Part shown: piece after piece, positions 8,800 through 16,804 of the stretch
Numbering within the stretch: the stretch's first letter is position 1
Layout of the letters: each line of letters starts with the position of its first letter
Source: DATJGS01 sp035494735
Lineage (GTDB): Bacteria; Eisenbacteria; RBG-16-71-46
Length of the DNA stretch: 64,000 bases
NCBI GenBank assembly: GCA_035494735.1
Contig: DATJGS010000041.1
Coordinates: 1 to 64,000, forward strand
Direction: 5' to 3'
Notes under the pieces: generated by a model
What the model was told of the DNA's origin: nothing
The model's input: only the letters and a program-made list of their open reading frames with translations
Databases searched by the model: none
Position numbers and translations under genes: made by a program

Positions 8800-9243
8800 T
8801 CAGGGGACCGGCGTCGGGCGGCGCTTGAGGAGGTGGCACACCGTGCCACTCGCGTCGAACGAGAACTCCACCTGGTCCATGCACGTGCGCATGATGAAGA
8901 TCCCGCGGCCGCGTGCGTCGAACAGGTGTTCGGGCGACGTGACGTCGCCGTTGACCGGGCTCGGCTTGAAGCCCTTGCCGGTGTCGCGGACCTTGATGTC
9001 GATGGCGTCGGGCAGGACGGTGAACGTCACGTCGACGACCTTGCTGGCGTCGCGCTGGTGTCCGTGCTGGATCGCGTTCGTGCCGGCCTCGATCACCGAC
9101 ATGCTGACCTGGGACGACGTGTCGTCGTCGAACTCCAGCCGCTCGCACAGGGACGCCGCCACCCGATCGAGCACGCCGAGCAGCTCCAGCCTGCTGGGCA
9201 TGCGCAACTCGATGATCTCGGGGGACGTGGACGGTCTGGACAT
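8800..9243 (-). CDS. RsbW-like anti-sigma/serine kinase family ATPase
   Basis: 147 residues. ATG 9243 lies five bases after AGGTGA; a GTG three codons earlier is possible. The fold is HATPase_c_2: SVIEAGTNAIQHGH (N box with the Mg-binding Asn and Glu), VRDTGKGF (G1 box) and GRGIFIMRTCMD (G2 box). Such proteins bind an anti-sigma-factor antagonist or a sigma factor and phosphorylate a STAS-domain partner. No STAS or sigma gene is adjacent; it is embedded between rluD and ruvX, so its partner must be encoded elsewhere. The gene starts nine bases after the rluD stop. Confidence 0.85.
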   Translation of the reverse strand: MSRPSTSPEIIELRMPSRLELLGVLDRVAASLCERLEFDDDTSSQVSMSVIEAGTNAIQHGHQRDASKVVDVTFTVLPDAIDIKVRDTGKGFKPSPVNGDVTSPEHLFDARGRGIFIMRTCMDQVEFSFDASGTVCHLLKRRPTPVP

Positions 9244-9252
9244 GGGCGTCAC

Positions 9253-10227
9253 CTAGCCGCGCGCTCGGTCGCGGTCCTCCGCCAAGAGGCGGAGCGCTTG
9301 GGCGAAATCGTCGGGCACCGGGGACTCGAAACGGAGCCGCTCCCCGGTTTCAGGGTGGCGAAACTCCAGTCGTGCGGCGTGCAGAGCCTGCCGGTCGAGG
9401 CCCGCGAACACCGCGGAGGCAAGGCTACGCTGCGCTTCCACGGCCCGCAACTGCTGATTGCCGCGACCCCGGTACACGCGATCGCCGACGATGGGCAGCC
9501 CGATGGACTCGAGGTGCACGCGAATCTGGTGGGTACGGCCGGTATCGAGGGCCACTTCGAGCAGCGTGGCGCGCCCGAAACGCTCGATCACCCGCCAGTG
9601 CGAGCGCGCGGGCTTGCCGCCGCCCTGGACCACCGCCATGCGCTTGCGGTTGCGTGGATCCCGGCCGATCGCGGCCGCGACTTCGCCGCGTTCGGCGCGC
9701 GGCGCGCCCCACACCAGCGCCCGATACGTGCGATGCACCTCGCGACGGCGGATCATCTCGACGAGCGCGCGGTAGGCGCGCGGCGTGCGCGCCACCACCA
9801 TGAGGCCCGACGTGTCCTTGTCGAGCCGGTGCACGATGCCGGGCCGCCCCTCGCCGCCGACGTCGGCGATTCCGGGATGGCGGTGCAGCAGCGCGTGCAC
9901 GAGCGTCCCGCGCGACACGCCGGCGCCCGGGTGGACGACGAGGCCGGCGGGCTTGTCGAGCACCAGGAGGTCGGCGTCCTCGTGGACGACGCTGAGCGCG
10001 ATGTCCTCGGGCTCGAGCGCCAGCACGCGAGGCTCGGGCGGGCGGTACGCGACCGTGTCGCCCTCGCGCAGCTTGTGCGACGCGCGCGCGGCCCCGCCGT
10101 TCACCTCGACGCGGCCGGCGCGAATCAGGAGCTGGATCTGGCTACGCGAGAGGTCCGTCTGCGCCGTGGCGAGGAATCGATCCAGTCGCTCCCCCGTGTC
10201 CGTCGCCTTCACCTTCAGTTCGGGCAT
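9253..10227 (-). CDS. rluD: RluD-type 23S rRNA pseudouridine synthase
   Basis: 324 residues. The enzyme converts specific uridines of large-subunit rRNA to pseudouridine. An S4 RNA-binding domain covers residues about 13-60, and the catalytic domain holds HRLDKDTSG with Asp136 as nucleophile, then GRTHQIRVH. ATG 10227 is preceded by GGAGTGGAG. The first 86 bases overlap the 3' end of lspA in another frame. RluA/C/D specificity cannot be separated by eye; the S4 domain and length favour RluD. Confidence 0.92.
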   Translation of the reverse strand: MPELKVKATDTGERLDRFLATAQTDLSRSQIQLLIRAGRVEVNGGAARASHKLREGDTVAYRPPEPRVLALEPEDIALSVVHEDADLLVLDKPAGLVVHPGAGVSRGTLVHALLHRHPGIADVGGEGRPGIVHRLDKDTSGLMVVARTPRAYRALVEMIRRREVHRTYRALVWGAPRAERGEVAAAIGRDPRNRKRMAVVQGGGKPARSHWRVIERFGRATLLEVALDTGRTHQIRVHLESIGLPIVGDRVYRGRGNQQLRAVEAQRSLASAVFAGLDRQALHAARLEFRHPETGERLRFESPVPDDFAQALRLLAEDRDRARG

Positions 10228-10726
10228 CGCTCCACTCCGCGGAAGGATCGTCGGACTCGGCGGCGTGCCCGGCGCGACGCGACCAGGTCAGCGCGAACAG
10301 CACGACGCCGATGCTGACGGCCGAGTCGGCGACGTTGAACACCGGCCAGTGCCAGCGCCCCCAGCCGATCTCGATGAAGTCGACGACCTCGCCGCTGATC
10401 ACGCGGTCGATCAGGTTGCCGATCGCGCCGCCGAGAATGAGCGCGAGCGCGATGTGGCGCGCGCGGCGCTGCGCGGGCTGGCGCGCCACCATGACCAGGA
10501 TGGCGATGACCGCCGCGATCGAGAAGATCCAGAATGGAAAGTGCGTGCCGGCGCCGAGCCCGAACGCCACGCCGGGATTGCGCGTGTACGTGAGGCGCAC
10601 CAGCTCACCGATCACCGGAACGGGAGCGCGCGTGGCCAGCGTGGCGCTGGCCCAGCGCTTGGTGATCTGGTCGAGCACGACGACGATGGCGGCGATGGCC
10701 GCCCCGCCGATCAACCGGCCTTTCAC
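10142..10726 (-). CDS. lspA: Lipoprotein signal peptidase II
   Basis: 194 residues from GTG 10726, which overlaps the TGA of the upstream DksA-type gene as GTGA. The enzyme cleaves prolipoprotein signal peptides after lipidation in the inner membrane. Four hydrophobic helices are visible. The catalytic aspartates are Asp107 in GNLIDR and Asp134 in NVADS; VLDQITK near residue 20 and NPGVAFG near 53 are family motifs. After residue 152 there is a 40-residue polar extension, most of it encoded inside the start of rluD, which family members usually lack. It would process the lipoproteins encoded at 49-54 kb. Confidence 0.93.
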   Translation of the reverse strand: MKGRLIGGAAIAAIVVVLDQITKRWASATLATRAPVPVIGELVRLTYTRNPGVAFGLGAGTHFPFWIFSIAAVIAILVMVARQPAQRRARHIALALILGGAIGNLIDRVISGEVVDFIEIGWGRWHWPVFNVADSAVSIGVVLFALTWSRRAGHAAESDDPSAEWSDARTEGEGDGHGGATGSIPRHGADGPLA

Positions 10727-11535
10727 TGCGCGCTCCGGCCGGCCCGCTCCTCCTTCTCCTTGCACGACACGCACAGCCGCGCGTGCGGCATGGCCTCCAG
10801 CCGCGCCCGCGCGATCGGATTGCCGCACGATTCGCACGTGCCGTATTCGCCGCGATACAGACGGCGCAGGGCCTCGGTGATCTCCATCAGCAGGCGGCCT
10901 TCGGTGGACGCGAACAAGAACGCCTTCTCGCGCTCCATCGCGTCCGTGCCGGCATCGGCCATGTGGAACGAGTAGCCGCTCAGATCGCCGGCGCTGTCAC
11001 GCGGGTTCACCTTGAGCACCGTGGCTTCCAGGTGCCCCATTTCCTTCTCGATCTTGCGCCGCTCGGTCTGCAGGCGCTCTTCGAACTCCTTCAGGTCCTT
11101 CTCCGTCACGCGTTGCGCTCCCTGAGGGGTGTTGGGCACGGGGGTCGAACGAGCCGGCGCGGCCGGAACGACCTTCGGTTTGGCGGCGACCGGCGGACGA
11201 TCGCTGGTACGGGCGCGCGACTCGGGCGGCAGCACGCCGATCGGACGCACCACAGGCGGCGGCAGCACGCGGGCCACGCCTTTGATCGGCCGGGCCTTGA
11301 CCGGCTTCGCCGGCACGACCTTGACGGCCGGCTTCGCGCCCTTCTTGGGCGTCGCCTTGGCGACGACCTTGGCGGCGACCTTCGATTTCGCCTTGGTCTC
11401 CGCCGGCTTGCTCTTCTTCACCGCGGGCCTTGCGGCCTTCGCGGACTTCGCGGGCTTGGAGCGTGAGGACGCGCTCGAACGGTTCGGCTTGCCCGCCTTG
11501 CCCGGTCGGGCCGACGACTTACGCGACGCTGCCAT
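10723..11535 (-). CDS. DksA/TraR-type zinc-finger protein with histone-like N-terminal tail
   Basis: 270 residues, ATG 11535 seven bases after AAGGAGT. Residues about 145-270 are a DksA/TraR domain: coiled-coil helix (DLKEFEERLQTERRKIEKEM), then a C4 zinc finger with Cys234/Cys237 and Cys255/Cys258. Such proteins bind the RNA polymerase secondary channel and tune transcription, often with ppGpp. Residues 1 to about 130 are extremely rich in Lys, Ala and Pro, with KPAKSAKAA-type repeats like eukaryotic histone H1 or bacterial Hc1 tails, so DNA binding is likely. The fused tail is unusual; typical relatives have 120-150 residues. It starts an operon with lspA, rluD and downstream genes. Confidence 0.85.
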   Translation of the reverse strand: MAASRKSSARPGKAGKPNRSSASSRSKPAKSAKAARPAVKKSKPAETKAKSKVAAKVVAKATPKKGAKPAVKVVPAKPVKARPIKGVARVLPPPVVRPIGVLPPESRARTSDRPPVAAKPKVVPAAPARSTPVPNTPQGAQRVTEKDLKEFEERLQTERRKIEKEMGHLEATVLKVNPRDSAGDLSGYSFHMADAGTDAMEREKAFLFASTEGRLLMEITEALRRLYRGEYGTCESCGNPIARARLEAMPHARLCVSCKEKEERAGRSAQ

Positions 11536-11580
11536 TTGTGACTCCTTCCTGATCCGGGTCCACGGGAACGAGCGGGACCC

Positions 11581-12417
11581 CTACTCGGAAATTTCGAGCC
11601 GGCGCACGACCTCGGTCACGAGACGCATCAGCACGGGCGCGGCGCGCCCGGCCGTGGCCAGGATCTGAGGAATGTTCACCGGATGGAGGTTGTCAGGCAG
11701 ACACGCGTCGGTGACGACGTTGAACGCCAGCACACGCTGGCCGCCGTGCACCGCAGCGAGGTTCTCGGGCACGAGCGACATGCCCACCACATCGGCTCCG
11801 ATCCAGCGCAGGAACCGGTACTCCGCGGCGGTCTCGAGATTCGGCCCGGGCACGGCCACGAACACGGCGCGCTGCAGGGCGATCTTGAGATCCAGCGCGA
11901 CGGCTTCGGCGAGCGCGACGAGCGGCCGCGCGTACGGCTCGCTCATGTCGGGGAAGCGCGGGCCGAGCGATTCGTCGTTCGGGCCGATGAGCGGATTGTC
12001 GCCCATCAGATTGATGTGATCCGTGGTGACCACGATCGAGCCCGGCGTCATGTTCGGATTCATGCCGCCGACCGCGTTCGTCACGATCAGGGTGTCGCAG
12101 CCGATGGCCTTGAGCACGCGCACCGGGAAGGCCACCTGCTGCATGGTGTAGCCCTCGTAGTAGTGCACGCGGCCCTTCATGATCGCGACGGTCTTGCCGG
12201 CCAGCGTGCCGACGTGCAGTTCGCCGGCGTGACTCTCGACCGTCGAGAGCGGGAAGTGCGGAATGTCGCGATACGCGATGACCGTCGGACGCTCGAGCGC
12301 GTCCGCGAAATCGCCGAGCCCGGTGCCGAGGATGATGCCGACGCGCGGCGCGCCCTTGACGCGCTGGCGCACGGCGTCGGCCGCCTCCTCGATCCGGCTG
12401 CGCAACTCGACCGTCAT
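11581..12417 (-). CDS. Trimeric-type purine nucleoside phosphorylase
   Basis: 278 residues, PNP/MTAP superfamily. It splits purine nucleosides with phosphate into base and ribose 1-phosphate. Motifs: LGTGLGDF (phosphate loop, 30-37), ESHAGE (61-66), RVHYYEGY (83-90) and GPNLETAAEYR with Glu195. The position equivalent to human Asn243, 42 residues after the glutamate, is Asp237 (VTDACLP). An Asp here is typical of enzymes taking 6-aminopurines, so adenosine or methylthioadenosine may be used. The start overlaps the stop of the DUF167 gene (ATGA). Naming it punA or mtaP would be premature. Confidence 0.88.
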   Translation of the reverse strand: MTVELRSRIEEAADAVRQRVKGAPRVGIILGTGLGDFADALERPTVIAYRDIPHFPLSTVESHAGELHVGTLAGKTVAIMKGRVHYYEGYTMQQVAFPVRVLKAIGCDTLIVTNAVGGMNPNMTPGSIVVTTDHINLMGDNPLIGPNDESLGPRFPDMSEPYARPLVALAEAVALDLKIALQRAVFVAVPGPNLETAAEYRFLRWIGADVVGMSLVPENLAAVHGGQRVLAFNVVTDACLPDNLHPVNIPQILATAGRAAPVLMRLVTEVVRRLEISE

Positions 12418-12719
12418 TCGCTCTCCCCTTCGCTTCCCTCGCGCCCGGCCAGCCGAGCGGCGATGCGCCGCTCGACTTCCTCGGGCGACAGTCCTTCGAT
12501 CGCCACCGTCTTCGTGCGCGCGGATGCGCCGCGCACCACCGTCACCTGCTTCGCGCCGATCGCGAGCGCCTCGGCGAGCAGCGCCTCGACCGCACGGTTC
12601 GCCTTGCCACCCTCGGGGGCCGCGCGCACCGCCAGCTTCAGCGTCCCGTCGCCCATGCGCCCGACCAGCCCCTCCTGCCGCGCGCCCGGATGCACGCGCA
12701 CCCGCAGTTGGGCCGTCAT
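12414..12719 (-). CDS. DUF167/YggU family protein
   Basis: 101 residues from ATG 12719, which overlaps the yggT stop (ATGA). The protein matches the YggU/DUF167 pattern: RVRVHPGARQEG at the N-terminus, then LKLAVRAAPEGGKANRAV, the most conserved part of the family, and a C-terminal VTVVRGASARTKTVAIEG strand pair. The family is small, cytoplasmic and of unknown function. It usually lies next to yggT and yggS, as here. Confidence 0.9.
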   Translation of the reverse strand: MTAQLRVRVHPGARQEGLVGRMGDGTLKLAVRAAPEGGKANRAVEALLAEALAIGAKQVTVVRGASARTKTVAIEGLSPEEVERRIAARLAGREGSEGESE

Positions 12720-13015
12720 CCCATGCGAATCGCCATGTCGCTGAGCGTCTTCACCACGAAGTTGTCGATGGCCCACAGCAGCAGCATGGCGATGAACGGC
12801 GCGAAATCGATGCCCGACATCACCGTCGGGAACAGCCGCCGGATCGGGTTGCACACGAAGTCGCTGACCCGGTCCAGGAACATCACGATCGGATTGCCGG
12901 GGTCGGGGCGCACCCACGACAGCAGCGCGTTGATGAACACGATCAGCATCAGCCCGTTGACCACGATGTGGATGAGCCCGGCCAGCGTGGACAGCAGGTT
13001 GCCGAACACGAACAT
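12716..13015 (-). CDS. yggT: YggT family membrane protein
   Basis: 99 residues. ATG 13015 follows GGAGGTATCGG. Two hydrophobic stretches (residues about 10-33 and 70-92) flank the conserved YggT core LLSWVRPDPGNPIVMFL ... FVCNPIRRLFP. The family is an inner-membrane protein linked to osmotic tolerance and to cell-division gene clusters. It lies 14 bases after yggS and overlaps the DUF167 gene, the classical yggS-yggT-yggU order. Confidence 0.92.
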   Translation of the reverse strand: MFVFGNLLSTLAGLIHIVVNGLMLIVFINALLSWVRPDPGNPIVMFLDRVSDFVCNPIRRLFPTVMSGIDFAPFIAMLLLWAIDNFVVKTLSDMAIRMG

Positions 13016-13029
13016 CCGATACCTCCGAA

Positions 13030-13743
13030 CTAGCCGCGCGCTCCGAACAGCGCGCTTCCCACGCGGACCAGCGTCGCGCCTTCCTCGACCGCCACTTCGA
13101 AGTCGCCGCTCATGCCCATCGACAATTCGGGGAGCTTCCGATGCAGCCGGACTTCGGCCGCGTCGCGCAAATTGCGCAGGCGGGCGAAGTGCGGCCGGCT
13201 CTCCCCGGGCTCGCGCACCGGCGGGCCCACCGTCATCAGCCCCTCGAGTTCGAGCCCTGTGAGCGCGGAAACGGATTCGAGCAGCTCGGGCAGCGCTTCC
13301 GGCGCGACGCCGAACTTGCTGGCCTCCCCACTCACGTTCACTTCGATCAGGATGCGCGGCCGGCGCCCGGCGCTCGCGGCGCGGCGCGACAGCGCCTCGG
13401 CCACTTCGAGCCCGTCCACGCCATGGATGCGGTCGAACAGCTCCACCGCGCGGCCGGCTTTGTTTCTCTGCAGGTGGCCGATCAGATGCCAGTGAAGCGG
13501 CGCGCCGTCGGGCGCGGTCCTTCCCACTTCCTGGATCTTCCGATCCGCTTCCTGTACTCGATTCTCGCCGAGGTCACGCACCCCGAGTGCGACGACCTGG
13601 GCCACGACGTCGGGCGGGACGGTCTTCGTGACCGCGACCAGGCGGACCGCATCCGGGGCACGGTCCGAACGCCGGGCGGCCGCGGCGATCCGCTCGCGAA
13701 CCCCGGCCAGACGCCCGCTCAAAGTCGCCAGGCCCCCGTTCAC
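13030..13743 (-). CDS. yggS: PLP homeostasis protein YggS/PLPBP
   Basis: 237 residues if GTG 13743 is the start; longer forms from GTG 13764 or TTG 13782 are possible but run into the tmRNA terminator. The pyridoxal phosphate lysine is in VAVTKTVPPD, followed by GENRVQEA, WHLIGHLQRNK, EVNVSGE and LSMGMSGD, all hallmarks of the YggS single-domain alanine-racemase-fold family. It binds PLP without known catalysis and buffers B6 levels. The start lacks a good ribosome binding site. First gene of the yggS-yggT-DUF167-PNP operon. Confidence 0.9.
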   Translation of the reverse strand: MNGGLATLSGRLAGVRERIAAAARRSDRAPDAVRLVAVTKTVPPDVVAQVVALGVRDLGENRVQEADRKIQEVGRTAPDGAPLHWHLIGHLQRNKAGRAVELFDRIHGVDGLEVAEALSRRAASAGRRPRILIEVNVSGEASKFGVAPEALPELLESVSALTGLELEGLMTVGPPVREPGESRPHFARLRNLRDAAEVRLHRKLPELSMGMSGDFEVAVEEGATLVRVGSALFGARG

Positions 13744-13786
13744 GGAACGCGCGAGACTAGTCACCGGGCGGTGGGGCTGCAAGCCG

Positions 13787-13843
13787 AAAAAAGCCCGTCA
13801 TCGCGGCCTCAAAAGCCGCGGCGCGGGCCGACGGGCCCGCGCC
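13787..13843 (-). terminator. Terminator of the tmRNA gene
   Basis: Directly after the tmRNA 3' end the minus strand has a perfect 10-bp GC stem (13820-13829 with 13834-13843, loop of four), a second small hairpin (13803-13807 with 13815-13819), then GACGGGC and six T. GACGGGC (13793-13799) can also pair with GCCCGTC (13830-13836) to give a stem that ends at the T run. Confidence 0.75.
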
Positions 13844-13855
13844 GATTGGCGGTAT

Positions 13856-14209
13856 TGGTGGAGGCGGCGGGAATCGAACCCGCGTCCGAAAGCCGATTCT
13901 CAGAGAGTCCTACAGGCGTGTCCGGCCGTTTGAGTCTCGCGCGTTTCCGCTCCGACCGGCGGGATCAGCGACGCGCCAGCTCGATTGGATCTCGTCCGCG
14001 GCCCACGAGCGAGGGCTTTGGACCAGCCTGCGTTTGTTTGACGCTCGCATCGCATCCCACAGGCGGGGTGCGAGCGACCGTCGCTGCTAGTTAGGCAGCG
14101 AGAGCCATCTGCTCGTTGGCAGATGAATGTTCCCGTTTTTTTGACGAGGACACGGGTCCCCGGCCTGCACTCTATGATTCACAGCCCCCGTCGAGACCTG
14201 GACGCCCCC
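13856..14209 (-). ncRNA. ssrA: tmRNA (transfer-messenger RNA)
   Basis: 354 nt on the minus strand, with encoded CCA. The 5' acceptor GGGGGCG (14209-14203) pairs with CGCCTCC (13866-13860), and the 3' end has the tRNA-like T arm GGGTTCGATTCCC. The characteristic 5' block GTCTCGACGGGGGCTGTGA is present. The mRNA-like part ends in frame with GCTCTCGCTGCC then TAA, giving ...ALAA. I predict the tag ANEQMALAA, with GCC as resume codon by analogy to other A-N-x tags. It rescues stalled ribosomes and tags the peptide for proteolysis. Its protein partner smpB is at 22973-23452. Confidence 0.92.
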
Positions 14210-14258
14210 GACAAGAGTTCGGCGCCGCCGGCTGGGCGGCGCGCAACCCCTCTGATGC

Positions 14259-14687
14259 TCAAAACGGAATATCGTCGTCCGGTCCACCGCCGAAGTCGGC
14301 GCCGACCGAGTCGTCCGGAGGCACCGTCGCGCCCACGTCATCCGGCCGGGACTCGCTGCGGCCGCCCAACATCTGGATGTTGCGGGCCACGATCTCGGTG
14401 GTGAAGCGCTTCTGGCCTTCCTTGTCCTGCCACTGGCGGGTGCGGATGCTGCCCTCGACGAAGATCTGCCGCCCCTTGGTCAGGTACTGGCCCACGATCT
14501 CGGCCTGTTTGCCCCACACCACGATGCGGTGCCACTCGGTCGCTTCCTGCTTCTGACCGCTCTTGTCGGTCCATTTCTCGGTCGTGGCCAGCCGCAGGTT
14601 CGCGACCGCCTGCCCTCCCTGGGTGAAGCGCATCTCGGGATTCGCGCCCAGATTGCCGACCAGGATCACCTTGTTCACGCCGCTCAT
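14259..14687 (-). CDS. ssb: Single-stranded DNA-binding protein
   Basis: 142 residues from ATG 14687 after GGAAGGAGAG. The OB fold spans residues about 1-105: MSGVNKVILVGNLGANPEMR, ATEWHRIVVWGKQAEI and YLTKGRQIFVEG are typical SSB signatures. A Gly/Asp-rich linker ends in DDDIPF, the conserved acidic tip that recruits repair and replication proteins. It coats single-stranded DNA in replication, recombination and repair. Neighbours are tmRNA downstream and a divergent secreted-protein gene. Confidence 0.96.
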   Translation of the reverse strand: MSGVNKVILVGNLGANPEMRFTQGGQAVANLRLATTEKWTDKSGQKQEATEWHRIVVWGKQAEIVGQYLTKGRQIFVEGSIRTRQWQDKEGQKRFTTEIVARNIQMLGGRSESRPDDVGATVPPDDSVGADFGGGPDDDIPF

Positions 14688-14814
14688 CGCGCTCTCCTTC
14701 CTATCCGATGGGGTCCCCGTTGCGGGGGCCCTCTCAAGGCCGCGAAGCATAGGGGCGGGCGCGAAGCCGCACAACGGCAATGCGGCGCCGCGCGGAGGCG
14801 AGACACACAAGGCC

Positions 14815-14844
14815 TTGACGCGGCGACACCATCGGCACTAGAAG
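14815..14844 (+). promoter_or_regulatory. Promoter for the GH43-like secreted protein
   Basis: TTGACG (14815-14820), an 18-bp gap, then TAGAAG (14839-14844). It shares TTGAC and TAG with other promoters in the window, though the last base of the -10 box is G. Start near 14851 would give a leader of about 65 nt. Confidence 0.4.
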
Positions 14845-14914
14845 CTCCCTTGCCCCAAAGGGCGCTTCCCCCCCCGCAGCATCGAGATTCGTCCGTTCGG
14901 AAAGGAGACCCCTC

Positions 14915-16729
14915 GTGACTCCAATCGCGAACCCGTCCCCGACGCCCCGCCCCCGCACCCGAGATCTTCCGCGGAACCCGGCTTCGACGCTCCTCGCTCT
15001 CGGTCTGGCTCTGGCCGTCGCCTGGCCGACCGCCGCTCGCGCGAACGAGGGGCAGATCATCGGCACCGCGAATCAGTTCTTCCCCGACCCCGGCTATCGC
15101 CCCAAGGACTTCACGATCCTCAAGGACGACAACGGCGCGTATCACATCTTCTACATCCGTCACGACACGAGCGAGCCGGCCGCGAACGAAATCGCGCTCG
15201 GCCACGCGACGTCGCCGAACCTCTACGACTGGAGCAACGCGCATCCCGTCGTCGTGCCAATCGAGAGCCCGGTCACGTGGGACGACTCGCACGTGTGGGC
15301 GCCGACGATCGTGCGCGACGCCGGGGGCACGTACTACATGTTCTTCACCGGCGTGCACGACATCACGGGCGCGCAGCTGCAGCGCATCGGCGTCGCGACG
15401 TCGACCGATCTATACAACTGGACGAACCGGACGCTGGTCATGGACTGCGAATCCGCCGTGCCCTGGTCGCGCTGCGCGGACTTTCGCGATCCGTTCGTCA
15501 TGCCCGATCCCACGAACGCCGGCCACTGGCTCATGTACTACACCACGCGGCCGAAGATGCCGTCCGAGCTGCCGCAGTTCCCGTTTCCGTACCTCGACCC
15601 CAACTTCGTGCCGGACACGACGAGCGATTTCGTGATCGGGATGGCGCGCTCGACGACCGACCTCTTCCACTGGGAGGACGTGTATCCGATCTGGATCACG
15701 TATCGGGCGTACAGCTTCAACAACCTCCTCGAGTCTCCGCACGTCTTCGCGCACAACGGGCTGTGGTACCTGATGGTGACGACGAACTCGGGCAAGCCGC
15801 TCAGCTTCTTCACCGGACCCGATCCGACGATTCAGACCTACCTGCCGCAGCCGAACACGCCGAGCTGGACGTACCGCGGGCGTCTCGCGAACATCTTCCC
15901 GCACGCCGTGCCGACGGTGCTTCCCGACCCGACGCCGGGCTCGCTGCCGGCGTACGCGGCGTCCGAGTACTTCAAGGACTCCAACGGCGACGAGTACTTC
16001 GCGGCCTTCGACGCGCAAAGCGTGGTCATCCGCCAGATCGTCTGGCATCCGGCGCCCGAGTTCGAGTTCGACTGGGTCGAGCCGGTGCGCCCGGGCTTCG
16101 GCTTCAGCAACTCCAACGTCACCCAGGGCTCGCTCGTGACCATGACGATCGGGACACAGAGCGACGACACCGGCCGGCCGGCGAATCTCGAGTGGTTCGA
16201 CGTGGCCGGCGGCAATCGCGTGAAGCTGGCGGATCCCGGCATGGTGGGATTGCCCACGTCGCTGACGTTGACCGGGACGAGCACGAGTGTTTCGTTCCGC
16301 CCCTACGTGAACCCGGTCGATGTGCCCCAATCATCCGTCTACATCTGCCAGTACCTCGGGCAGAGTCCGCCGCTCCACGTCAACGGCCCGCCACCCGGCG
16401 GGTGTTGCTACGAGTTCCCGGAGAACATGACCCCGGCAGGCTCGGGCGAGGCCGCCGCTCCTCACGCCTTGTCGCTCGAAGCGAAGGGCGGCGCGCGTGT
16501 GGAGTTGAGCTTCGGCATCCCGCACGGCATGCAGGCCCGCATCGACGTCTTCGACGTCAGCGGCCGGCACGTCACGACGCTCGCGAACGGTTGGGTCGCG
16601 GCCGGACTCGCGAACACGACATGGGACGGGGGCCGCGACGACGGCGGTCGCGTGGGCTCCGGCGTGTACTTCGCCCGACTCGTGACCGTCGAGGGTGCGC
16701 GCGTCGCGCGTTTCGTGCTCGCGCGCTGA
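14915..16729 (+). CDS. Secreted GH43/GH32-like five-bladed propeller protein with FlgD-like tail
   Basis: 604 residues from GTG 14915 after AAAGGAG. A signal peptide ends near residue 43 (AARA). Residues about 55-370 look like a five-bladed glycosidase propeller: YRPKDFTILKDDNGAYHIFY, HVWAPTIVRDAGGTYYMFFTG, CADFRDPFVMPD and SPHVFAHNGLWYLMV repeat the blade motif W-A-P / R-D-P / E-S-P-H of GH43, GH32 and GH117-130 enzymes. Asp residues near 61, 207 and Glu near 274 are candidate catalytic residues. The end is a FlgD-like domain (IDVFDVSGRHVTTLANG ... GSGVYFARL). Likely an exported glycan hydrolase; substrate unknown. Confidence 0.85.
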   Translation: MTPIANPSPTPRPRTRDLPRNPASTLLALGLALAVAWPTAARANEGQIIGTANQFFPDPGYRPKDFTILKDDNGAYHIFYIRHDTSEPAANEIALGHATSPNLYDWSNAHPVVVPIESPVTWDDSHVWAPTIVRDAGGTYYMFFTGVHDITGAQLQRIGVATSTDLYNWTNRTLVMDCESAVPWSRCADFRDPFVMPDPTNAGHWLMYYTTRPKMPSELPQFPFPYLDPNFVPDTTSDFVIGMARSTTDLFHWEDVYPIWITYRAYSFNNLLESPHVFAHNGLWYLMVTTNSGKPLSFFTGPDPTIQTYLPQPNTPSWTYRGRLANIFPHAVPTVLPDPTPGSLPAYAASEYFKDSNGDEYFAAFDAQSVVIRQIVWHPAPEFEFDWVEPVRPGFGFSNSNVTQGSLVTMTIGTQSDDTGRPANLEWFDVAGGNRVKLADPGMVGLPTSLTLTGTSTSVSFRPYVNPVDVPQSSVYICQYLGQSPPLHVNGPPPGGCCYEFPENMTPAGSGEAAAPHALSLEAKGGARVELSFGIPHGMQARIDVFDVSGRHVTTLANGWVAAGLANTTWDGGRDDGGRVGSGVYFARLVTVEGARVARFVLAR

Positions 16730-16757
16730 ACGCGCCCGCCTCGCCCGCCGCGCCGAT

Positions 16758-16789
16758 GGCGGCCACCTCGCACGCGTGGGGTGGCCGCC
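16758..16789 (+). terminator. Hairpin after the GH43-like gene
   Basis: Perfect 10-bp inverted repeat GGCGGCCACC/GGTGGCCGCC (16758-16767 and 16780-16789) with a 12-base loop, 28 bases after the stop. No T run follows, so termination is plausible but not certain. Confidence 0.4.
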
Positions 16790-16804
16790 GGCACGGCGGC
16801 CCGA

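Noticed and set aside
14087..14341. Small minus-strand ORF over the tmRNA 5' region
   Set aside because: The sequence is fully explained by tmRNA; the ORF has no family features.
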